Of a DNA stretch of 64,000 nt, positions 22,430-34,260 are shown in pieces. Each line of letters starts with the position of its first letter. Within the stretch, counting starts at the first letter, position 1. The DNA is from Dipteris shenzhenensis (lineage: Eukaryota > Polypodiophyta > Polypodiopsida > Gleicheniales), in assembly GCA_047967505.1 (NCBI GenBank), contig CM106538.1. The stretch is one strand, 5' to 3'. The notes below the pieces were generated by a model. It saw only the letters and a list, made by a program, of their open reading frames with translations. It did not search any database and was not told the origin of the DNA. Made by a program: the position numbers and the translations under genes.

Positions 22430-25180
22430 CAAGTTCTAGGCATCTTTTATGTAGTGCTTTTCTAGGACCAAGTCAGGATAGGTCTCCTTATAGGAGGGCA
22501 AGGGTGCTAGGACTTGAGCCCGCATTGGATTGTTTACCTCTGGACTGGGAGGCACTTCAAGGTCACCCTGGGTGGAAGATTGTTTGGAAGCAGAGGAGGT
22601 GGTGAGAGTAGCTGTCTCCTCATCAAGACCATCCTGGATAAGCACCTGGTCAGAGCCGTCATCTACTCGAATGGCCTTCTTCGACTGGGTTAGGGGATGT
22701 GGCGGAATCTTGAGGCCAAGCGACAGAGATCCTTTACCCTTCCTTGTGAGCTTCCTCATTGCCTTGCCTAATGCCTTGGCTTGCATCTTGTGATGACTTG
22801 TAGGGGCATTGTGGCCATCTGGCCTTGCTCGATGCTAAGCAGATTAAGGCTGGTACTCTTTGGCGGGATGGTGGGGGTGGTTGGTCTCCTCGTGGGACAG
22901 TCCTAGAACAGATGCTTGGTTCGACACCCTGCACACAAGGGTGTGGGGTTGGTCATGCTTGGAGCGGCGGGGTATGAATGGACAGTCCTTCAAGAAGTGT
23001 GGGCCTTGGCATTTGAAACAAGAAACCGGAGGGTTTGAAGTACCTCGATAGGGGCGTTCACTTGCTCTTTGGGGACCCTGGCAGGTGTAACATTGGAGCA
23101 GGGGTCTCCGAGAACTTGAGTTTAGGTCTCTCGCCCTTGTGTTCACGGGGGCGGTCTGGAATGCAAAAACCTGTTGATGCTTTGGCGGGAAATAGTGGAT
23201 CAGGGTGCCACTTTCCTCCTCATAGGGGTAGTAATCATGTGGTCTGTGATCAGGATCCATCTCTCGCAGTCGTTGGGCACTTCTTCTACCAACACTTGAT
23301 TGATTAGGGTTATACGAGGTAGCGGGGGCTGTAGACCCAATATGGGTGGTGGTAATAGACCTGGTTGAGTTTTGTACTGGCTAGAACTAGCCATGGGACC
23401 ACCCTATGTGATCAGGGGGTTAGGCAGGGCCATTAAGGCTAATGTGGGTCTCATTTGATACATGGGCTATGGAAGGGACCTCAGAAATTGACATTGGGAG
23501 GTATCATGGTTTCCCCACCTATGGCAGTGTGCACAGTAGAGTGCCGGCCTTGCCCTTAGATGCGGGCACTCATTGGAGGGGTTGTTGTTGTTGCATACCC
23601 CACATCAAACATTGTCTCTCTATGGAAACAAGTGGGGGTTGTTCGACGTCTCCTTGCAGGTTCATGTCCTCCACTGCTGGCCTAGGTGATCTAGCAGATT
23701 GGAGGCCAGGTCACTCATATCCAAGCCCTTGGGCTTGTTAGTCTCCTTCTTGATTGTTTCTACACTCAAAGACCTAACCGATGGAGCTATTTTTGAGGGA
23801 TCCGAGGCTTTATCCGAATTCGCCTTATCCATCATGTTGTCACATATGTGGATGGCCACCTTGTTGCATAAATCGAAGGAGGTAGAATTCATCACCATGA
23901 GGTGGTCGTGTAGCTTTGGGTTTGCTAATCCAATAAGGAAGCGGGGCAACAGCCGTTTGTCACTCATTCACTCGTACAGTTCATAGTGGGCATTAAGGTG
24001 CTTGATCCTAGCAATGTAATCCCTTAGGGATTCCTTCTCGTTCTGCTTTACACCATATAATTGATTGATCGGGCTTATGGCCGCGGGGGCGAACCCCACA
24101 ATAAAGGCTTTTCTCAATGTCTCTCAATTGATCTTCTCTTTTGGGATGAGAGCCCTATACCATTGGCCTTCCTTGCCATCCAAGCTAAGACCAAATGCAT
24201 TGGCCATTTCTAGTCTCCGAGAGCGCCAAAAGCTTTGCAAATTTGTTCAAATCGCTCCAAATGGGAGACCAGGTCTCCTTCACTAAGGAACTTGGTCATT
24301 AGCTTGGAGATTGCAATGGGTTGGCTCCTCAAGGGATTCACAATCCCTACGGGAAATGCTGGGGTGGGTGGAGGTGGTGTGGCCCCCCTTCCTAGGGCAT
24401 TCACCAATATGCGCATTGCCTCATTAGTTAACACTATTTGAGTGGCTAGCAGAGGTGGTGTTACTGTGGGCCTAACAAGGCGTAGGGCTGGCTGGCCTAG
24501 GTGGCGATATGCATGTAGTTGCTGGTACCAGCATTGGAATGGATGTGCCAAGGCCTACATTCATTGGTGCAAGAGGTATGGATGAGAAGGGATGTACTCC
24601 CAGAGGAGGTGGGTCCTGGGGCATGGGAACATTAGTTCCATGAAATGGGCGATAAGGTGGAAACTGTGGTGCCCCATAGTTGACAAAGGTTGGTGGCACT
24701 TGGGCTATTGGGGGTTCATAAGGCGTTCTGCCAGGAAGTTCCTAGCATTCTCGACTAGGGTCTTGCCTTAGGATTTCCCTCATCCATGGACCCTCATCAT
24801 CCATGTGTTCTCGTTGGCAACATCTTGCATAGGCGGAGGGTCCTGGATCTGTGAAGGTGGTTTTCATCTCGGTCTATGGTTCGGGAATTGGATGTTGTTG
24901 ACCTTCCCTCCCTGTAGACATGCTGATGAAGGGGTTCTCCATGTCTACCGACTCTTTCCGACCTAAGCATTAGAACATGTTGGAGAATGTACCTCTAAGC
25001 CTGGATGCAACCGAAGGTGCAGGCAAGTTGGGAGAGGCTACACTTGCAAATGGGGCTTCAGATGCCCTTGGACCCGAGGGAATTGAGCTTCAAGATCCCC
25101 AGGAGCTAGGGTAGAGGGTAGGCTGAGCGTAGCTCGAAGCACTATCTTCTAGCATGGGATCCTTTGGCAAAATTCTTCTG
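22430..25180 (-). pseudogene. Gypsy gag relic with CCHC zinc knuckle
   Basis: An N-terminal proline-rich region (about 25180-24470) precedes a gag core near 24300-23900, with HLERFEQICKAFGALGD, then NGCCPASLLD-like and LMVMNSTSF segments. A nucleocapsid knuckle CFKCQGPHFLKDC (C-x2-C-x4-H-x4-C) is found near 23030-22990, preceded by a second CYTC pair. A charged linker (22786-22436) follows. Stops and shifts divide it into five or more frames. Confidence 0.8.
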
Positions 25181-25259
25181 GACCTCAAGTGCATGTGGGA
25201 GGCCTCTAGCTAAGCACAATCAGGCTGAACTAAGGTTCTGAAAAATTTTTAATTCTTTG

Positions 25260-26070
25260 GCTACCCCAGAGGTATCATGACGGTTGGCAGAATAGCTCTA
25301 TGGTAACGGTCGAAGGGATAGGGTATTGCGTCAGGTGTCGGTCATAAGCGTATCACGCGATGGCCGACATGGTAAGTCTTATGGCGATGGTCGGAGGGAT
25401 AGGGTATCACACTAGGCGACGAGATATTGGTATAGTGGCATAAGCATATTGCAATGGTGGTAGAGTAAGAATGACAGTGGGTGGTGGGATAGATGTATCG
25501 CGAGACGATCGGCAGGATAAATCTTGCCATGTGTGTGGCAAAATCACAAGTTGGTGGGATACGCATAGCACACTAGGCGGCGGTATAGTTATCGTGATGG
25601 GCATGGGGATCGACAATTGCAACGGGCGGTGTGATAGGAGTGACACGACGATCAATAGAGTAAATGTATCGCGATGATCGATAGAATGAAAATAGCAATG
25701 AGCGGCGGAATGAAAATAGCGATGATCGACAGAATGAAAATAGCGACTGGCGGTGTGATAGACGTAATGCAACGTTTGGAGGGATACGGATATGACTACG
25801 GGCATGGGGGTGGATACATTGCACCGACGGTAGAGTAGTAGGATAGCAACGGTCGACGGGATATCTCTAAAGCCACGAGTCAATGGCTGTCAGGTCAGTG
25901 GGATAGTACCTCTGACACGCATTTAATCGGGGCAGCGGGTTAGCCCGTGGTCAGAAGTTAGGTCAGCGGGATAGCTCTATGGCACTGAGTCAATGGGGTT
26001 TGATCGACAAGATACGGCTTACGCACTGGTCTACAAGATATTTGGTCAGTGGGATAACCCTATGGCGTCA
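25260..26070. repeat. Minisatellite of GCGATGGTCGG type, copy 2
   Basis: About 800 bp of imperfect units. The clearest run (25685-25755) has a 24-bp period beginning AATGAAAATAGCGATGATCG. Other units vary in length around ATGGTCGG(A/T)GGGATA and later GTCAGTGGGATAGCTCTATGGC. It precedes the gag relic on the minus strand, the position of a leader or LTR. Confidence 0.75.
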
Positions 26071-26079
26071 ACTCGATGG

Positions 26080-27052
26080 GTTAGTGAAGCACAGTGTCCC
26101 CGACTGATTTTTGTGGATTTTTTGAAGGTTTTGAGTTTCTAACTTGGATTTGTTATGCTTGAGGGGTGCTACACTACCTAGTTCACCTACCCAATGAAAA
26201 AAACTTGAAGAAAAAACACTTTTGCAAGCCAAAATGTAAAATTTCAGGAAGGGTGAGTTCTAGAACACAAAACAACTTCAAAATTTCGCAAGAATCAACA
26301 TTTTTGTTGTTTCTTGAGGTGTTTGGACCTTACACACTCCTTAGCAATCTCACAAACTAAGTTCCTATCAACTCTAAACACTAAAAAGCATAAAAAACAA
26401 GTTCAAATGCTCCAAAATGAAATTTCCTACTTTTTCGTCCACACTCTTTGCATCTCTCCCTACTAGCAAAATTAGCGCTTGTGTTAACCATATTAAATTA
26501 CTTGGGACAAGCTTGGCATTAGGAGGTGGTCTTAACCGGTTCCCAAATAGCGCTTGTGTTAGCCTCGTGCGTCCAAGGCTTAGGTGATTTGGGGCTCAAA
26601 ATCCTTGAGCACCCTCACGCCTTAAGCCATTTGGGGCTCAAAACCTGGAGTGGCGAGGCTTAACTCCTACAAGACACTTAACAGCAGCTTGCAGTTGGAA
26701 TGTATAACCTCTGCACATTGCCTTGACGCTTTGGTCTCAGGATATTTGGGGATCAAACTCCATGAGTTTGTTCGTTGAAGTAGCCGTGAAGCCTAATCAT
26801 CTCTAATCCCTGATTACCCTCTGCATTCGGTGACTATAATTTGTGGATGTTAACACAAGGTTGTCTTGGAGCGACCACCCTACTGGTTCTTAGAGTGATA
26901 GCTCTGTTACCTATTTTTATATATTTTAGGAGGAGATCTCTGACAAGCAGTGCACTGGCAAACAAAAGGAGATCTATAACAGCAACTATGCTAGTTCTTG
27001 GAGCTATATATTTGTGTACCAAGGAAAATGTACTTCCTTGTGCAACCAAAGC
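26080..27052. other. No gene; possible gypsy LTR or leader
   Basis: Contains two similar 60-bp words around GCTTAGGTGATTTGGGGCTCAAAA and AGCCATTTGGGGCTCAAAAC (26577-26650). No coding potential or paired LTR was recognised. Confidence 0.4.
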
Positions 27053-27229
27053 AAAATGCAATTGATGATATGGCCCTTGAGGGGTCACCTGGGGGTCACC
27101 TGTAGGGGCAAGTGCCATATCAACATGCCATATCCGTCTAATGTCATTCTGGATATTGTATAATGCATATCAATATGGACCTTTCACCTAGAGGGGACCC
27201 CTCAAGGGCCATATTGTCAAATGCATTTT
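27053..27229. mobile_element. 177-bp foldback / MITE-like element
   Basis: Terminal inverted repeats of 34 bp: 27053-27086 and 27196-27229 match at 31 of 34 positions when one is reversed, with a perfect 19-bp inner part (ATATGGCCCTTGAGGGGTC). The 109-bp interior is non-coding. No convincing target-site duplication is visible, so the superfamily is unknown. A stable long hairpin would form in RNA or single-stranded DNA. Confidence 0.75.
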
Positions 27230-28440
27230 TTTAAAATTTTAGTTGCATTTTTCTAGATGTATCTCCATGCAACCACAATGGTGGATCATTGGAGCTATTT
27301 TAGTGCTATTTTGGTCCTAAACCAAGAAAATTGTAGTCCTACTTTACAAGTATTTTAGTCCTTGTTGCAATTAATATAAATGAGGGCAAAAGTATTTCGA
27401 GCCACTGTGGTGACTAGAGACCCGGTGGTGCCATCCAGATAATCAACTACAATTCATCGAGTGAAAATTGAGCCAAAGAGATTACAATGTACATCTACAT
27501 CCAATAACATGTAATATAAAAATTGACAACTTATATTGAGCAAAATTGAACAGAGGATCTTACATTTATAAAAACTCGACAATTGCTGAGAGCCTTAAAG
27601 CCCAAAAGATTACAGCTAGCAACCATAACCATTCAAAATATAGAGGTTAGCAACAGTGCATATTGAGAGCCTCAAATTGTATAAAAAGAGATTACATAAA
27701 TGTAATAAAAACTCAACAATTGGTGAGAGCCTTAGAGACCAAAACATTACATCCAATGAACCAAAAGATCGCTGAGAGCCTTAGAGGCCAAAAGATTACA
27801 TCCAGCCATTACTAAGTGGTTATGAACCTCATATGAGCAAGAGGGAATTTGTACAACTCAGTATTTCAGCTAGCCTAGCTCGTTGCATTAAAAATTTTAA
27901 GGGAGCCAAAGGAGGAGATGATGGGGAGGTCAAAGACCATGCACATTGCTAGGACTCAGATTATGCCCCCCCAACAAGTCAAGAGTACTCTGCTATTTGA
28001 AAATTCTAAGGCCTTTATCGATGTCTAGGAGGAACCCATACAACAGAGCCATAAAGAGGCCAGAGGTGAGCATGTCATCTAAGGTGGTTTGTGGGAATGA
28101 AGGGTCCACTAGTGTCAATATTTCTACTCTAGGTGAGTGCAATGCAATCACCTTATATGAGAAGGCAGATAACATTGGGATCACAGTGCATTGATGGGGG
28201 GCGGTAGTAGGCATGGTGAAGATGACTGGGTGAGCAACAGATGAGCAAGGGAGAAGATGAGTGATGAGAGTTGGAGGAGGGAGCGTGGAGCAAAGTAGAG
28301 TAGGGGTGGAAAAGAGGTGGAGGAGGGGTGTGGAGCAAAGTAGCATAGTGTGTGGAGCAAAGTAGCAGAGCACAAGCAGATGAGAGCAACATAGTAAAAT
28401 ACCAAATGTCATCGATCTTATATATTATAAAGTTTGTTGC
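27230..28440. other. No gene; repeated GAGAGCCTTAGAGGCCAAAA motif
   Basis: Within 27585-27790 the phrase TGAGAGCC(T/C)(T/C)(A/T)(A/G)AGnCCAAAAgATTACA recurs about four times at spacings of 50-140 bp. No coding region seen. Confidence 0.45.
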
Positions 28441-29610
28441 ACCGTGGTGGATGGAGTCTGGGGTTCCATCCATATTAATTGCATGCCACCACAGTGGAAT
28501 CTTAGGCACCACCCCAGATGGACTAGTAATCATGAAGAAGATGCTCGGTGGTGGGTGAGTAGGCCACTTCGGTGGCTGGTAATTAACTATCAACCTAGTG
28601 GAATATTAGCCACCATGACAGACATGGCTGATGAGAGCCACCACCACCAGGCAATAATTCCCACAAAAGTAAAGCAATCACCTCTAATCACTCATTACCA
28701 GGCACTTTAGTAGTCTACTGAGCATGAAAGCCTGATGACTGGTATTTTTTACTGCACTCGTAGTGATCATGCATGCTTAAGCCCAGTGGTGGGTAAGCAA
28801 GCCATTGTGGCGGTTAGTAATTAACTGCCAGCCTGTTGGAATCATAGCCACGATAGACATGGCTGATGAGAGCCACCACCACCAGGTAGTAATTCCCACA
28901 AAAGTAAATCATTAAGCCTAATCACCTCTAATCACTCATTACCAAGCACTCTAGTACTCTACTGAGAGCATGCAAGCCTGGTGACTGGTAATTTTTATTG
29001 CACTTGTAGTGATCATGCATGCTTAAGCCTAGTGGTGGGTGAGCAGGCCACTGTGGTGGCTGGTACTACTATCTCGGTGGAATCTTAGCCACGACAGACA
29101 TGGAATCATTACCATGCACTCTAGTAATCTACTGAGCATGCAAGCCTGATGACTGATAATTTACTGCACTCATAGTAATCATGCATGCAATCTCGATGGT
29201 GGTAACTGGTAGGTGAGTAAATGCACGCCATTGCAGTGGTTGGTAATAAACTACCATCCCAGTGGCCACAAACGTGGAGCTGATGAGAGTTACCACCACC
29301 GGGAAGTAATTACCACAAAAGTAAATTATGAAGCCTAATCACCTCTAATCACTCATTACCATGCACTCTAGTACCCTCCTAAGCATGTGAGCCCAATGAC
29401 TGGTAATTTACTACACTCGTAGTAATCATGCATGCAAGCCTGGTGGTGGTAACTGGAAGGAGAGTAATTGTGGGCCACTATGGTGGCAGGTAATTAATTG
29501 CTAGCCCAAGGGATCTTAGCCGCCACCACAGACGTGGTTGGGATCTTAGATGCCACCACCTCTAATCACTCATTACCATGCAAGGTAGTACTGCCTTCTT
29601 GAATTAATCA
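28440..29610. repeat. Satellite-like array, five imperfect units of 180-245 bp
   Basis: The anchor CCTCTAATCACTCATTACCA recurs at 28681, 28925, about 29102 (shortened), 29342 and 29559. Each is followed by GCACTnTAGTA...CTACTGAGCATG and a GATCATGCATGC-type word, and preceded by GAGAGCCACCACCACC. The units also contain CCACTGTGGTGG-like near-palindromes. Confidence 0.8.
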
Positions 29611-29989
29611 AAATTCGGGCCAACCACTGCGGTGGCTCTCACCTTGATAGTGTGCTTGGGCTACAAACTTAAGCCTCTGCTATTCCATTCCCTTAACTAT
29701 TTTGTCTTCTATCCCTCTCGACTACTTCTTTCTCCCTTGCACTTGGACTACAAACTCAAGCCTTCACTATTCCATTTCCTTCACTGTTTCATCTTCTATC
29801 CCTCTTGACCATTTCTATCTCCCTTGCACTCTTCCTATGACTTCTATCCCCTCTCATAATGGACCTTGCATAGCCCAAGAGCTCCTCACACAATCTTTCC
29901 TCCCCATCTGTAGCACAGTGCGAGAGCCTCTCCTCCCCTGATCTTGAAATTGTGACATATGGGAGCTCCCTCTCGCCCTTCAAAAGCCC

Positions 29990-31420
29990 AATTTGGATGC
30001 TCTCAAAAATTTCACCAGGTTGGTGCAGGAGCTGAAAGTGAAGGAGGGGCAACTAATCTATCAAGGTCAAAAGATTACCATCACTGAAAGCATGATTGAA
30101 AATGTGCTAGGCATTCCTCAAGGCAATTTTCGAAAAAACTTTTTTAAGAAGCAGTGGAAGAGATAGGATATTCTAGATGTATACCCCAACGCTTAGATGA
30201 GTAAATATGGTGGAGTCAAGCTTTCTAGTTTGCCAACTGACCTCCCAGATGTGCTGAAAAGACCATTAACTTCTTCCTTGATATGAGAGGAACTGTGAAG
30301 TTCTGGTAGGTCCAAGCAACAGTAGAGCAACTGAAAGGACGTGATGTATCTTTCTCAAGGGCGATGTCCAAGAGCGCGATAACCAACCTAAATAATTGTA
30401 TGGATGGCGAATCCCATTTGTCATCTCTGTCCACTGGAGTTGCAATGCACCTGATGGCATCTACCCTCAAAGGGATTTTTGAGCAATACGATAAGAAGAT
30501 ATCTCAGACTATGACTTTGCTACAAGAGAAAGCCACCGATGTAGCAAAGGTAGCATGACTTGATAAAATTCTTAGGGAGGGTGTAGAAGACAAGGTGGAG
30601 GCAAAAGTGAGGGCCCTGCAGGCACAAGAGCAAGCTGAGGCTGCTTCAAAAATGGTTGGCATGAAAAGGCATGGAAGAGAAGAAGCAGAGAAGCACATCA
30701 AGGAGCTTTGAGAGAGGCTTGAAGAAGTGAGAAGACATTGTGGATAGAAGCTAGAAATGATGCAAAAGGAGCTTGAAGATTAGAGAGCCAAAAATGAGGG
30801 TCTTTACAAATGGCTCTGCAGCATGCATAACACATTGAACATTGAAAAAGACTAGATGATGGTGGAGCTAAAAAGGGAGAATGTAGAAACCAGAAAGACC
30901 TTATGCAAGAATTGCGAGAGAGCTTCAAGGCCAAGAAGGATGGGAGAGGAGCCAGGGTGGAGAAGACAATGAGGCAGCTCTCCAGGCTAGGAAGTATGCC
31001 GACTGCAGCCATGGTGGAGCAAGTTGCAGTAGCCATGGTGAGGGTTGTTTTTTCGAAACATTGTTGGAAGTTCAAAGAGTAAGCTACAAGATTACGATAG
31101 GGTTGTGCATGAGCTTGCTGTTTCTTTTGACAGTTTTGAAAAGCATTCCATCATCCTGAGAGATTTCCAAACTAGAGTGGAAGTCTTGGAAATGGCCCAT
31201 GTTGATGTTTTTGAGCAATTTAAGCAACTTCAAAAGATAAAGCTATTGCAAGACTGAGCAAAGAGTGGAGAAGATGAAGGAGAACATTTGCAGCCTTAGG
31301 ATGAGGAAGGAAGGAATCAAGAAGCAACTTCATCATGTGTAGAGCAAGACTGTGGTATTGACAGCTGCAATAGTTAAATCAAATGCCTATCCTGCTATGC
31401 AGTAGGGTCCGAAATGCATG
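29990..31420 (+). pseudogene. Decayed coiled-coil gene, possibly of a plant transposon protein family
   Basis: The first block (from 29993) reads LDALKNFTRLVQELKVKEG and then QKITITESMIENVLGIPQG, which resembles the N-terminal domain often annotated as a putative plant transposon protein. A long charged region follows: KISQTMTLLQEKATDVAKVA (ending 30558), then segments such as EEAEKHIKEL, RLEEVRR and KLEMMQKELED with heptad spacing, up to SKLQDYDRVVHELAVSFDSF near 31080-31140. It is broken by stops that look like CAG-to-TAG or CGA-to-TGA changes. The family assignment is weak; that it was once coding is clear from frame coherence. Confidence 0.55.
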
Positions 31421-31479
31421 GTCTGCCATACCCCCATCATAGATGACTGCATGATTTGATGGCCTGCATGCTACCACCA

Positions 31480-31930
31480 TGTGTACATTTTTTACTTTGG
31501 GGTATTTGTGCATGCAATATCACTATGTAGAGAATGCCATTTGCCATTGCCTAGGTCAAGGATAGATCAAATGTGTCTACGTACTATAGCTATCTACGAC
31601 AAGAAAGTAGATGCTGCAGCTCAATTTGCCATTTGGGAAAAAAATGCAAAAGACAAATTGAAGAGGGCCAAGACTATGAGGAAAAGGAGCCTAAAGGGAG
31701 GAACAAGCCCACTTCAGGAAAGGAGCAAGAAGGGATGAGCATGCAACCAGGAAGCTCAAATCAAGAAAAGAGGAAGCGACATGAAGGGAGGGGCCGGCCC
31801 ATGAAGGAAGGAACCAACCCCCTTCTGGAAAGGAGTAAGGAGGGCCGAGGTTGCAATCAGGGAGCTCAAAAGGATACCTACTCAAAGCAATGTGGAATAG
31901 TCCCCTAAAGGAAAGGAGTCCTTGAGATGC
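31480..31930 (+). pseudogene. Lysine/glutamate-rich open frame, probably a continuation of the decayed coiled-coil gene
   Basis: Two overlapping frames (31481-31738 and 31573-31908) rich in Lys, Glu and Arg, with duplicated words around ERSKKG/ERSKEG. The DNA holds a 90-bp near-repeat (AAGGAACCAACCCCCTTCTG against AGGAACAAGCCCACTTCAGG). No family recognised. The first start codon would be read through a region with no coding bias. Confidence 0.3.
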
Positions 31931-32045
31931 AATCTATGTGTAATCTATTGAATTATTAATCTTCTCTAGAGTTTACTTGGGCAATGTTTTCTCAATTATG
32001 TGACTAGATAGTATCCTTTGACACGCCAAGGACCATAAAGTGAAA

Positions 32046-32213
32046 TGAAAGATTTCGATTAGACAACTAATGTGAGACAAAAGGTTTTGATTAGATAACT
32101 AATGTGAGGCTAAAAGATTTCAATTAGACAACTAATGGGAGGTGAAAGATTTTGATTAGACAACTAATGTGAGACAAAAGATTTTGATTAGACAACTAAT
32201 GTGAGACTAAATA
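32046..32213. repeat. Minisatellite, five units of 32-33 bp
   Basis: Units of the form AAAGATTTTGATTAGACAAC followed by TAATGTGAGACA. Copies differ by one to four bases. Confidence 0.9.
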
Positions 32214-32344
32214 ATGAGAAGGTCAAACTTAATGAACTCTCTCCCTATTTAAGTGCAATGCAGACACAACTAAGAGCCCATTATGAAATCTAGCCCCAAA
32301 ACTCTATACACTGATCCACCTACTATGAATCTATGGCATACCTA

Positions 32345-32796
32345 AAAGACATTGGAATGCTTTTGTTCTATCTGAAAATGATGTTGGATGACCTCGTCAT
32401 AGAAACAGACCCAGAAAAGGAGGAAAATAGCTATAAGGAAGACATGCTTTAGTGGTGGGTGTATGACTTGGAGTTGCCAAAGATGGTGAATATAAATTTG
32501 CCTGGCTATTGTTTTTCCTGCTCCTTTAAGGTGCTTGTCAAGCTCATGATGTAGGTTTCTTTTGGCAGGAAATGATGGAGGTGCAAAGTTGTATAGAGCG
32601 CAAATACCAGGATGAAGAGGACCCCAAGCGAAAGGAGGAGTTACTATGGGCATACAAGTTGGCAGAGACAAGCAAGGAGTGTGTGATCCGAGTGTGTGAA
32701 GAGGTCTACAATAGCTCATCAAACTGGCCTAAAGAGCTGGGAGATGCTTGCTATAGAGAGGTTGATAAGATAGTTGGGAGTTTGGAATTTCCTTGA
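32345..32796 (+). pseudogene. Unrecognised coding-like remnant
   Basis: 32345-32450 is open in one frame (MLLFYLKMMLDDLVIETDPE). 32572-32796 is open in another and encodes a 74-residue acidic helical peptide (EMMEVQSCIERKYQDEEDPK and onward) just after an acceptor-like TTTCTTTTGGCAG. Their coding character and proximity suggest exons of one gene, but no family is recognised and neither has an upstream promoter that I can support. Confidence 0.3.
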
Positions 32797-32799
32797 GCC

Positions 32800-33800
32800 A
32801 CAAAATGTCATCGTATTTTTGAAAAAGGAAAAATCTTGCAGGCATTTCTTGGACTTGTTGACTTTCTCAGTTGCCCATCATCCATGATCTAGGGTGCTCA
32901 TAATACCTGATTTTGTGTCGACTTGCTTCCATGTTAGTACTTAAATGTTTTAAGTAGCCCGGTGGTTGAAATCTGATAGTTAAAGATAACTAGTCTAAAG
33001 GGGATTGTTTTAGTATAGAGTTGTGCAACAAATTTTAGGGTAGCATGATAGTATTGCATGGATAGCATGGCAGTAGTGCAGGATAAGTGATCACCACCAT
33101 GGTGGTTGGTTGCACTAGGATATGAACGACGACCAGCACGGTGGTTTGCTACTATTATTACAAGATGAATGGATTTGTGGATGTGTGGATTTGTTATGGG
33201 ATTTAATAAAACCAACGTGCTGGTTGTTGGGATATACTAAAAACAAGCATGGGATTTATTGTTTGGGATTTACAAAAATAATTTAATAAAACTAGCATGG
33301 TGGTTCTTTGGGATATGCTAAAAAGCATGATAAATTTCCAATCCAATCCATAATTCATAAAATCTAGTTATGGAAGATCACCCACTAGATGCGCCATGAT
33401 ATTAAAGAAGTGGTTACCAAATCATTATCTATAGATAGAATTTTGAATTGGACCCCCAAGAGTCAATTGGAGTTGAGTAAAATTCCTGGTTTTGTGAGGG
33501 ATAAAACTAACAAGAATATGGAAACTTTCGCGGAATGAAATAACATTATGAAAATTACGGTTGAGGATTTATAGTTTGGGATTTACAAAAACTAGTGCAG
33601 GGGTTAGTTTGGGATTTACTAAAAGAAGCAGAGTCTCAAATACTAAAAGAACCATAGTCTCAAATACATTTTCCATTTTCTAGCATAAGTGGAATATTTT
33701 TTCCTTGCAATGAGACTACATTTTCCTAGTACTATCTCAGTCGTCCTTGTCCACTGCTCCTTACCGTGCAATATCATAGGAATGAACCGCTTTGTGTGAG
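32800..33800. other. No gene; AT-rich DNA with recurring GTTTGGGATTTAC words
   Basis: The words TTGGGATTTAC and ACTAGCATGGTGGTT recur at 33180-33300 and 33570-33630. No coding region seen. Confidence 0.5.
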
Positions 33801-34070
33801 ACAATACCATGTGGTATCAAATACACTGATCAGTGTACCGTTACACCAGTTGGTGTATTCAATCGAGACACATGGTGCTCATGCATTGGATGATTACACC
33901 AGTTGGTGTAGTGTTACACTAATGGGTGTAGTCAGTTGAGGCACATGGCACACATGCATTGGTTGAATACACCGGTCAATGTAGTGACATATCGGCCGGT
34001 GTGTTCGACATACTGGCCTGTGTGTTCAGTAGGGGTCTATAAAAGCAGAGATCCCATCATTTTCGTTCAG
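33800..34070 (+). promoter_or_regulatory. Palindrome-rich promoter-like region with a TATA box
   Basis: Six or more 14-bp palindromes or near-palindromes of the type ACACC...GGTGT lie at 33823 (ACACTGATCAGTGT, perfect), 33843, 33896, 33916, 33969 and about 33989. They are carried in part on a tandem 73-bp unit. A strong TATA box, TATAAAAG, follows at 34038-34045. This is the architecture of a U3 or gene promoter with repeated binding sites for a dimeric factor. No LTR partner or downstream intact gene was found. Confidence 0.5.
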
Positions 34071-34200
34071 TTTCCCCACAATTTCCTGCTGTATTCCATA
34101 ATTTCTTAGAGTTTCCTACCATCCCCTTTTGGTGAGCTTCTAGCCTTGCTTTTTTTCTTGACCTGGCTTTTCATCTTTCCTGTCTTGCAGCCTCTGTTTG

Positions 34201-34260
34201 CTTCTCTTGCAAGCCATGGCGAGCTGTCTACTTCTCTTGCAAGCCATGGCGAGCTACATG
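34201..34260. repeat. 30-bp tandem duplication
   Basis: CTTCTCTTGCAAGCCATGGC recurs 30 bp later, each followed by GAGCT. Confidence 0.85.

Larger units (their letters stand above)
17575..25180 (-). mobile_element. Decayed Ty3/gypsy retrotransposon, interrupted by the young copia element
   Basis: On the minus strand the order is gag, zinc knuckle, protease, reverse transcriptase, RNase H, integrase, which defines Ty3/gypsy. Frames are broken by numerous stops and shifts. The element probably continues beyond these limits: GCGATGGTCGG-type minisatellite arrays lie on both sides (13765-13960 and 25260-26070). The copia insertion at 14721-17569 separates the tail (about 14019-14720) from the body. 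I could not pair LTRs or find a target-site duplication, so the true ends are uncertain. Confidence 0.85.
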
